DNA from: Rhinopithecus roxellana
Taxonomy: Eukaryota; Chordata; Mammalia; Primates; Cercopithecidae
Direction of reading: 5' to 3'
DNA: 64,000 bases
Assembly (NCBI RefSeq): GCF_007565055.1
Contig: NC_044558.1
Coordinates: 84,079,444 to 84,143,443 of the forward strand
The notes under the pieces were generated by a model. It was given only the letters and a program-made list of their open reading frames with translations, searched no databases and had not been told where the DNA came from. Every line of letters begins with the position of its first letter. Position 1 is the first letter of the stretch. A program made the translations under genes and the position numbers. Shown here one piece after another: positions 56,245-64,000 of this stretch.

Positions 56245-56544
56245 CTTTTTTTTTTTTTTCTTTGAGATGGAGTCTTGCTCTTGTCACCCAGGCTGGCGTG
56301 CAGTGGCGCAATCTCGGCTCACTGCAACCTCCGCTTCCTGGGTTCAAGTGATTCTCTTGCCTCAGCCTCCCGAATAGCTGGGATTACAGGCGCCCACCAC
56401 CACGCCCGGCAAATTTGCATTTTTAGTAGAGATGGGATTTCATCATGTTGGCCAGGCTGATCTCGCACTCCTGACCTTAGGTGATGTGCCCACTTCGGCC
56501 TCCCAAAGTGCTGGGATTACAGGCGTGAGCCACCATCCCCAGTC
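56245..56544 (-). mobile_element. Alu, antisense
   Basis: A T-run, GAGATGGAGTCTTGCTC, end CACCATCCCCAGTC. Confidence 0.93.
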
Positions 56545-58164
56545 ATAAATAAATATTTTAAAAATAAGGAAGTAAATAACTTCAGAGCCACAAACTGGTA
56601 TGAAGCAGAAGAGGAATGAATACCCTGGGCCCAGCACTGAGCCCTGAAAATAAAGGACCCCCAGGCCAGCTGGAACTCCTGGGCACTCCCCAGTATATGC
56701 AGCAGCTTCCAGACGCAGTTTGTCTATTCGACTTGACCCCTCCCATGAGGCTGGGAGATGGAGGATGTTATTGCCTTGGTGCAGTTGAGGAAGCAGACAG
56801 CTTGGAGAGGTGCAGCAGTGACCCTCGGGCCACTTCCTTAGGAGAAGGAAGGCGTTGGACCCCAGATGTGCAGGTTTCTGTCACTGCACGGTGAGGAACC
56901 AGTGACATGTGGCAGGGAGAGGGGGGAGGGAGGCCCCTGCTATGTTTATGCATTTCCTGGCTGGTGGGGTTAAAAAGTTAACAGGAAAGGAAGAAATAAC
57001 TAAACGACTGACTGCCTGGGCCGCCCGGGGTCTCTGGGTTCCCAGGTTGCAGCTTCCTCCCATTGGATGCAGGTTGGGGTGAAAGATCACGGGTGCTCAC
57101 TGAGGCCCTCAGGATGCCAGGTAGGGAGTGGTATTTGATCTGGGTCGGGTTACCTAACAAGTAATTAACGCTAAGTGACGATTAGCAAGAAATGCTTTGA
57201 TCTCCCACCTTGCCTCCAGGAGAACAAAGCCCTTTTCTGGAACTGATTAGGTGCTGTGAGGTCATTTCTGATGCGGTGTCCTTCATATCCAAGATGCTAC
57301 TGAGCCACCATCCATCACCATCCACCTGATTGGCTGTTTCCACAAGTGGTGTTGGATTTGTTTTGATCTGTCTACACTCTGGCTGCTTCCTTTTATGACC
57401 AAGGGGCAGGATTGGTGGGGGCCCGTCTGTGACCTTACAGGCTGGGCGAGGGAATGGAGCTTATTTGAGGCCTGGCCTCTGACCTCGGCCTTATTAGTGA
57501 GCTGACCCCTGGCTCAGCTGCCAGACATGGCTACTGGCTGGCTTGCTGGTTTATTCCCAAAGGAGGAAACTGAGGAAGGACGGGGGACCCAGCCACAACT
57601 GCCTCTGGCTAGCAAGCCAGCCTGTGGACGCTGCCAGCTTCTTCATTCACTATCTCTAGTGGCCAAACCAGGCTGCCACTTGAATTTCAATTACTGGCAA
57701 TTTTTCTGGAGTATGGGAGCAGAGGGGCTGGAGTGTGGAGGACAAGCACCCTGATGGGGGCATGGAGACAGTCCTCGTCAGTAGCTGTTGGATCAGCTTC
57801 CTTACAGGGACATTTTGGGGCCACACAGGAACCACAAGAGGAAGCAACACACCCTCGATGACTTGTGACCTTTGCTTCTGCTTTGTCTCCCTCCCCTTTC
57901 CTCCGAAGTTGGTCCCTTTGATCCCAGAGGCCTGCTCCGTCTGGGGTCCCTCGGGAGTGACGCACAGCCTTTCCCTGAAGGGGAGGCACGTGATTCAGTG
58001 AGAGTCCCCGAGTGCTTCCGGCAGGTCCCTGCCCCGCTCTCAGCCCTGTCGGCCCGCAGTCACGAAGCTGATGCTGTACAGTTGAGGTGGAGGGGGCCGG
58101 CAATAATGGCTGCCCTGTATTGCCAACTACTCAGGGTCCTGTAATTTCTCAGGAAGGCCATGTG

Positions 58165-58316
58165 CTGTAATGAGGACCAGTCCCCAGGCTGGTGGCATCA
58201 GCTTCACCTGGAGGACTTGTGAAAAAATACAGCTTCCTGGCCCCCACCCTTGATGTAGCCATTCAGTAGGCTTGGGGTGGGCCTGGGGATCTGCACTTTC
58301 TAAAAGCTGCTCGGGG
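58165..58316 (+). mobile_element. hAT-Charlie non-autonomous remnant (MER5/MER20 group)
   Basis: CAGCTTCACCTGGAGGACTT and GGGGATCTGCACTTTCTAAA resemble this group; assignment is from memory. Confidence 0.5.
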
Positions 58317-58621
58317 CCAGGTATGGTGGCTCACGCCTATAATGCCAGCACTTTGGGAGGCCGAGGCAGGTGGATCACTTGAGGCCAGGAGTTCGAGACC
58401 AGCCTCACTAACATGGTAAAACCCCATCTCTACTAAAAATACAAAGATTAGCCAGGTATGGTGGCAGGCGCCTGTAGTCCGAGATACTCGGGAGGCTAAG
58501 GCAGGAAAGTCACTTGAACTTGGAAGGCGGAGGTTACAGTAAGCTGAGATTGCACCACTCCATTGCAGCCTGGGTGACAGAGTGAGTCTTGGTCTCATTA
58601 AAAAATAAAAGCTTCTCGGGG
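58302..58621 (+). mobile_element. Alu, sense, with target-site duplication
   Basis: The body is 58317-58606. AAAAGCTGCTCGGGG and AAAAGCTTCTCGGGG flank it. Confidence 0.92.
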
Positions 58622-58779
58622 TGGGCACGGTGGCTCATGCCTGTAATGCCTGTAATCTCAGCACTTTGGGAGGCTCAGGCTGGAGGATCACTTAAGCCCA
58701 GGAGTTGGAGGCTGCAGTGACCTATGATCACTCCACTGCACCCCAGCCTGGGTGACAGAGTATGATCCTGTCTCAAAAA

Positions 58780-58822
<43 letters not shown>

Positions 58823-58830
58823 ACAAACAA
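58622..58830 (+). mobile_element. AluJ-like fragment, sense
   Basis: TGGGCACGGTGGCTCATGCC, right part, AAAT tail. Confidence 0.88.
58777..58830 (+). repeat. AAAT/AAAC microsatellite
   Basis: About 12 AAAT units then AAAC units, the tail of a sense Alu fragment. Confidence 0.9.
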
Positions 58831-58852
58831 ACAAAAAAAAAACCCGGCTGCC

Positions 58853-58981
58853 TGCGGTGGCTCATGCCTGTAATCCGAGCCCTTTGGGAGGCCGAGTTGG
58901 GCGGATCACTTGAGGGCAGGAGTTTAAGACCAGCCTGGCCAACATGGTGAAACCCCACTCTACTAAAAATACAAGACAAAA
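58853..58981 (+). mobile_element. Alu left-arm fragment, sense
   Basis: CCTGCGGTGGCTCATGCC to CTACTAAAAATACAAGAC; cut off where the next Alu starts. Confidence 0.88.
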
Positions 58982-59300
58982 AGCCAGGTGTGGTGGCTCA
59001 TGCCCATATCCCAGCACTTTGGGAGCCTGAGGCAGGCGGATCACCTGAGGTTGGGAGTTCGAGACCAGCCTGATCAATATGGAGAAACCCTGTCTCTACT
59101 AAAAAAATACACAATTACCCGGGCGTGGTGGTATATGCCTGTAATCCCAACTACTTGAGAGGCTGAGGCAGGAGAATCACTTGAACCCAGGAGGCAGAGG
59201 TTGTGGTGAGCTGAGATCACGCCACTGCCCTCCAGTCTGGGTGACAGAGCAAGACTCCATCTCGGGAAAAAAACAAAAAACAAAACAAAACAAACCAATA
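58982..59300 (+). mobile_element. Alu, sense
   Basis: GCCAGGTGTGGTGGCTCATG to a CAAAA tail. Confidence 0.92.
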
Positions 59301-59394
59301 CATAAATAAAAAGGAATACATAAAAGCTTCCCAGGTCATTCTCTGTACTGCTCGGATGCATTTTTGGGGTCAGATGCACCTGTGGGTGGACTCC

Positions 59395-59530
59395 TTCCTT
59401 CGCCACTGACTAGCTGTGTGGTCTTGAGCAAGTCTCAGCCTCAGTTTACTCATCTGTGAAAGGGGCTAACAGCACCTTTCTTGTGGGGCTGTGGTGAGAT
59501 GATGTCTGTAAAATGCCTTTGGAGTGGGCC
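59395..59530 (-). mobile_element. MIR remnant
   Basis: CTGACTAGCTGTGTGGTCTT and CTCAGTTTACTCATCTGTGA are clear reverse MIR phrases. Confidence 0.85.
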
Positions 59531-59845
59531 ATCAATCAGTGGTTGCTATTCTAGTTTTTTGGAATTATGGTTTAAAAGTAACCCTGAATCTGCCCACCCA
59601 GAAGGCTTTTGATGTTCTTGATAGAAACTGAGGACACAAGAGGAGGAGCAGGGACCAGGGGAGGGGGCTGAATGGTTTAGAGGCATTTCCCATCCCAAAA
59701 TTATTATTTGCTTGTGCAAAACTTAATCTCAAGCAAGGGCCTGAATGACTTAATTTCTTTGCAGTAGTTATGGCCGTGCTGAAATGGGCTGGCATTTCCT
59801 GGGGGTTTGAGGGTGGGAACTGGTTTAAGAAGCTGCTTTATCTAG

Positions 59846-60112
59846 GCATGCCAAGGCTGAAGCGGGCGGATCAGTTGAGGTCAGGAGTTCAAGACTAGTC
59901 TGACCAACATGTTGAAACCCCGTCTCTACTGAAAATACAAAAAATTAGCCGGGCGTGGTGGCGCATGCCTATAATCCCAGCTACTTGGGAGGCTGAGGCA
60001 GGAGAATCACTTGAACTCAGGAGGCAGAGATTGCAGTGAGCGGAGATCACGCCACTGCACTCCAGCTGGGTGACAGAACGAGACCCCGTCTCGAAAAGAA
60101 AAAGAAAAGAAG
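59846..60112 (+). mobile_element. Alu, 5'-truncated, sense
   Basis: GCCAAGGCTGAAGCGGGCGG to an AAAAG tail. Confidence 0.9.
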
Positions 60113-60701
60113 CAGCTTCTCCTTTATCTCTTCCTCCTCCTAGAAGGGAGGAGTCGTAGGCTCTTTGGAGGGGAGTGATGGTTTGCCTGAGAGTGTGCCC
60201 CTGGGGGTTTGAGGCCACTGAGGCCATGGGGTTCTCCACTGGGTCAGGGTAGGAGGAGAGGATGTCAAAGGCCAAGGGTGTCAGATGTCCAGTGCTGAGG
60301 GCAGGACAGGTCTGGTGAAAGGCTTGTGGGAGAGCAGGTCCCCAAGAGGAAGTGCGCAGCTCAACATGCTGGGAGGAGGCCGCGATGGAAGCTGCAGGGC
60401 CAGGATGTGGGTCCCAGGAGAGCAAAGAAAGGCAGGAGAAACAAGTTGATTCTTGGAGGGTGCGGTGAGGGGGAGCCATGTGAAGAGAAACCTGGGCCTC
60501 CGATCTGGAATCCCAAGTGCGTTCCTCCTGACGTCTGAGTCATTCATGGAGTCTGGAGTCCGGCAAATTCTTGGGAGGTCAACAAAAACGTCCAATCAAC
60601 GAATGCCCACAGAGAATGTTCTGCTGCTTCTAAATAATGTTGTATACAACATCAACAGCAGAAAAATCCTGTTGAGAGAAAAATATGGGTGGCAAAAGGA
60701 T

Positions 60702-61410
60702 GCCCCAGTTCTTTCGTTCGTTCTTTCTTTCCTGCTTTTGTTTCTTTCCTTTCTTTTTTGTTTGACACAAGGTCTTGCCCTGTCGCCCAGGCTGGAGTAC
60801 AAGTGGCGTGACCACAGCTCACTACAGTCCCCACCTCCCAGGCTCAAATGATCCTCCCCCCTCAGCCTCCTGAGTAGCTGGGACCACAGGCATGCGTCAC
60901 CACACCCAACGAATTTTGTTTATTTAATTTTATTTTTTTGAGTCTCACTCTGTCGCCCGGGCTGGAGTGCAGTGGCTGGATCTCAGCTCACTGCAAGCTC
61001 CGCCTCCCGGGTTTACGCCATTCTCCTGCCTCAGCCTCCCGAGTAGCTGGGACTACAGGCACCCTCCACCTTGCCTGGCTAGTTTTTTGTATTTTTTTTT
61101 TTTTTTTTTTTTTTTGTATTTTTTAGTAGAGACGGGGTTTCACCGGGTTAGCCAGGATGGTCTTGATCTCCTGACCTCGTGATCCGCCAATCTCGGCCTC
61201 CCAAAGTGCTGAGATTACAGGCTTGAGCCACCCCGCCTGGCCATTTTGTTTATTTTTTGTATGGGGGCGGTCTCACTATGTTGCCCATGCTGGAGTGCCG
61301 TGGCTCAATCATAGTTCACTGTAGCCTCATACTGCTGGGCTTAAGAGATCATTCCATCTCAGCCTCCTGAGTAGCTGAGACTACAGGTGTGCACCCCCAT
61401 GCTTGACTTT
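60702..61410 (-). mobile_element. Older antisense Alu pieces split by AluYR
   Basis: Pieces 60702-60925 (TTTC-rich head, GCCTGCGTCACCACACCC-type end) and 61243-61410 (GGTCTCACTATGTTGCCC to CCCCCATGCTTGAC). They may be two different old Alus. Confidence 0.75.
60913..61255 (-). mobile_element. AluYR-type, antisense, with target-site duplication
   Basis: The body is 60926-61242 with CACCTTGCCTGGCTAG and GGCTTGAGCC. ATTTTGTTTATTT is exact at 60913-60925 and 61243-61255. A 21-T run interrupts it near 61092. Confidence 0.9.
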
Positions 61411-61417
61411 GTGATTA

Positions 61418-61716
61418 TTATTATTATTATTTGAGACAGATTCTCACTGTGTCACCCAGGCTGGAGTGCAGTGGCGTAATCTTGGCTCAGTACCAACCTC
61501 CACCTCCTGGACTCAAGTAATTCTCCTACCTCAGCCTCCTGAGTAGCTCAGATTATAGGCATCTGCCACCACTCCTGGCTAATTTTGTATTTTTAGTAGA
61601 GACAGGGTTTCACCATGTTGGCCAGTCTAGTCTCAAACTCCTGACCTCATGTGCTCTGCCTGCCTCGGGCTTTCAAAGTGTTGGGATTACAGGTGTGAGC
61701 CACTGCACCTGGTCTG
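61418..61716 (-). mobile_element. Alu, antisense
   Basis: ATT head, GAGACAGATTCTCACTG, end CACTGCACCTGGTC. Confidence 0.92.
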
Positions 61717-61740
61717 TGATTTTTATTAATCATGGTAAAA

Positions 61741-61880
61741 TGCCAGGCGCAGTGGCTCACGCCTGTAATCCCAACACTTCGGGAGGCTGAGGTGGATGGA
61801 TCACAAGGTCAGGAGTTCAAGACTAGCCTGACCATGATGATGAAACCCCGTTTCTACTAAAAAAAAAAAAAAAAAAAAAA
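61741..61880 (+). mobile_element. Alu left arm, sense
   Basis: GCCAGGCGCAGTGGCTC to the middle A-tract, where the next Alu begins. Confidence 0.9.
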
Positions 61881-62192
61881 ACCCAGGCGCAGTGGCTCAT
61901 GCCTGTAATCCCAGCACTTTGGGAGGCCAAGGCGGGGATGGGGGGGACCATGAGGTCAGGAGTTCGAGACCAGCCTGACCAACAAGGTGAAACCCTGTCT
62001 CTACTAAAAATACAGAAATTAGCCGGGTGTGGTGGCACACACCTGTAATCCCAGCTACTCAGGAGGCTGAGGCAGGAGAATAGCTTGAACCCAGTAGGCA
62101 GAGGTTGCAGCGAGTCGAGATTGTGCCACTGCACTCCAGCCTGGCAAAGGAGCAAGACTCCATCTCAAATAAAATAAAATAAAATAAAATGT
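61881..62192 (+). mobile_element. Alu, sense
   Basis: CCCAGGCGCAGTGGCTCATG to an AAAAT-repeat tail. Confidence 0.92.
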
Positions 62193-62227
62193 GGTAAAAT
62201 ACATGTTGCGTAAAAGTTACCATTTCA

Positions 62228-62523
62228 GGCCAGGCATGGTGGCTCACGCCTGTAATCCCAGCACTTTGGGAGGCTGAGGTGGGTGGATCACTTGAGGTCA
62301 GGAGTTCGAGACCAGCCTGGCCAACATGGTGAAACCCTATCTTTACTAAAAATACGAAAAGTAGCTGGGCGTGGTGGCTCATGCCTGTAATCCCAGCTAC
62401 TCAGGAGGCTGACGCAGGAGAACTGCATCAACCCAGGAGGTGGAGGTTGCAGTGAGCTGAGATCGTGCCACTGCACTCCAACCTGGGTGACAAAGCAAGA
62501 CTCCATCTCAAAAAAAAAAAAAA
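62228..62523 (+). mobile_element. Alu, sense
   Basis: GGCCAGGCATGGTGGCTC to an A-tail; flanked by AAAAGTTA/ATTTCA-like L1 sequence. Confidence 0.92.
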
Positions 62524-62572
62524 AGTTATTTCAACTATTTTTATGTGCATAGTTCAGTGGCATTATTATTTA

Positions 62573-62885
62573 TTTATTTATTTTATTTTATTTTTTTTGA
62601 GATGGAGTCTCGCTCTGTTACCCAGGCTGGAGTGCAGTGGTGAGATCTCTGCTCATTGCAAGCTCCGCCTCCCGAGTTCACGCCATTCTCCTGCCTCAGC
62701 CTCCTGAGTAGCCGGGACTACAGGCACCCGCCACCATGCCCGGCTAATTTTTTTTTTTTGTATTTTTAGTAGAGATGAGGTTTCACCATGTTAGCCAGGA
62801 TGGTTTCGATCTCCTGACCTCGTGATCCGCCCGCCTTGGCTTCCCAAAGTGCTGGAATTACGGGCGTGAGCCATCACGCCCGGCC
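62573..62885 (-). mobile_element. AluY, antisense
   Basis: TTTA head, full body, end CATCACGCCCGGCC. Confidence 0.92.
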
Positions 62886-63425
62886 ATTATTATTATTTAA
62901 CATGTTGTGCAGCCATCATCACCATCCATCTCCAGGACTCTTTCATCACTCCAAACAGGAATCCTGGAACCCCGGCCCTGTTTAACACTCGCCCCCCATT
63001 CTCCCCTCCCGCTGCCCCCTGACAGAAAGTTTTTGAAGACAGAATAGTGTGAAGTTGGGACACTTGGTGAGGGAGAGGCCATCAAGGAGGCTATTGCTAA
63101 AGGTCTCCTAACAGTGGATCAGTTTCGCATAGTGACTGTGGCAATGAAGAGGTTGGATCCCAGATACATTTGGGAGGCAGCACTGATGGGACAATGGGAT
63201 GCTTCTGCTGCTGGGTTGAGGGGAGGTGTCAGGGATGGCTCCTAGGTGTTGGATTTACAGGGCGTCTTCGGGCTAGTGTTTTCACCTCTTTCTGGAAACC
63301 CGACCACAGAATGATTTTCAACATCCTCAAACTGGTGTCGCCCCTTTGCCACCAGGCTCAGGCCCTGCTAGTCTCCCAGCTGTCAAAGTAACCTCCTGAA
63401 ATGTAGACCCCATCACAGTTCTCCC

Positions 63426-63740
63426 TTGTGTATTAGTCGACTAGGGCTGCATAACAAAGGATCACGACAGAAACGTACTGCCTCACAGTTCTGGAGGCCA
63501 GAATTCCAAGGTGAAGCTGTCGGCAGGCAGGTTCCATCTGGGACTGTGCGAGGATCTGCTTCAGGCCTCTCTCCTTGGTTTGTAGGTGGCTGTGGTCTCC
63601 CTGGGTCTTTACCTCATCTTCCCTCTGTAACGGTCTGTGCCCAGATTTCCTTATTTTATAAGGACAACAGTCATATGGGTGCTGGGGGCTCGGACTTCAA
63701 CATATGAATTTTGGGGGTGGATACAGTCAGCCCCCAACCC
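63426..63740 (+). mobile_element. ERVL-MaLR LTR remnant (MLT1-like)
   Basis: GTGTATTAGTCGACTAGGGC, CTGCATAACAAAGG, CTCACAGTTCTGGAGGCC and TTCAACATATGAATTTTGGG fit this LTR class. Confidence 0.65.
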
Positions 63741-63784
63741 TTGTTATCAATCCTTCAGTGATTTTCCATCTTCTTTATTTTTAA

Positions 63785-63957
63785 AGTTTTTTTTTTTTTT
63801 TCTAGTTTCTGAGACAGGGTCTTGCTCTGTTGCCCAGGCTGGAGTGCAGTGTTGCAATCACGGCTCGCTGCAGCCTCGACCTCCCGGGCTCAAGGGATCC
63901 TCCCACCTTGACCTCCCAAAGTGCTAGGACTACAGGCGTGAGCCACCACGCCCGGCC
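63785..63957 (-). mobile_element. Alu fragment (monomer-like), antisense
   Basis: A T-run to CACCACGCCCGGCC with the middle missing. Confidence 0.88.
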
Positions 63958-64000
63958 TCCATCTTCATTAAAAGCCTCTCCCAGCTCGTGAGCCTGGCCT

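Larger units (their letters stand above)
61717..62960 (-). mobile_element. Old L1 (L1M) remnant split by four Alus
   Basis: Short pieces at 61717-61740, 62193-62227, 62524-62572 and 62886-62960 join to a reverse L1 3' region (GGTAAAATACATGTTGCG, GTGCATAGTTCAGTGGC, GTTGTGCAGCCATCATCACC). Confidence 0.75.
52610..64000 (+). other. KDM2B: KDM2B intron, 5' part, continues past the window
   Basis: It starts in phase 0. It contains the RPS20 retrocopy (55061-55583), a MER5-like remnant, MIRs, an LTR remnant and many Alus. Unique stretches: 52610-53031, 53600-53720, 56545-58164, 59531-59845, 60113-60700 and 62961-63425. The 56545-58164 stretch is the longest repeat-free part and shows no reading frame that looks selected. 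Confidence 0.85.

Noticed and set aside
57527..58144. Overlapping frames in unique sequence of the last intron
   Set aside because: Short, with no conserved motif, no splice pattern and no codon bias that stands out. Treated as non-coding.

Overview
This is one stretch of a primate nuclear genome, and it lies entirely inside one large gene. Six exons on the + strand (10251-10344, 11942-12095, 24240-24355, 33274-33400, 36754-37226, 52523-52609) splice in one open frame of 350 codons. The product is recognisably KDM2B (JHDM1B/FBXL10), the H3K36 demethylase and CpG-island-binding subunit of the variant PRC1.1 complex. The exons cover the catalytic core of the JmjC domain from its first metal ligand to its C-terminal helices, then the acidic linker leading to the CXXC finger. 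The upstream JmjC exons and the downstream CXXC, PHD, F-box and leucine-rich exons are outside the window. Everything else is intron.

The host is most likely an Old World monkey. At least nine Alu copies carry the cercopithecid AluYR-type diagnostic bases (GGCCGGATCTC, CACCTCGCCCGGCTAG, CCGTCTCGGCC, GGCTTGAGCC), and exon 36754-37226 differs from my recollection of human KDM2B at a few linker residues.

Layout. 1-10250 is intron: an Alu-dense first 5.6 kb, then a dense CpG island (about 6600-7700) in an almost Alu-free 4.8 kb next to the first exon. 10345-33273 holds three introns with Alus, an L1 ORF2 fragment, a 200-bp polypyrimidine tract and a 2.1-kb G-rich minisatellite. 33401-36753 holds an old L1 split by three Alus. 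37227-52522 is a 15.3-kb intron with a near-identical 196-bp inverted duplication and a strong CTCF-type motif. 52610-64000 holds a full-length RPS20 retrocopy with an intact frame and a pile-up of Alus in old L1 sequence.

Roughly 85 Alu copies or pieces are listed, with MIR, L1M/L1ME, MaLR LTR and hAT-type remnants. Repeat subfamily names are by eye and approximate. I see no second independent protein-coding gene, no tRNA, no CRISPR array and no prokaryote-type defence system. The most unusual structures are the inverted duplication, the G-rich minisatellite, the double insertion at a single retrotransposition target near 55.0-55.9 kb, and the intragenic CpG island.
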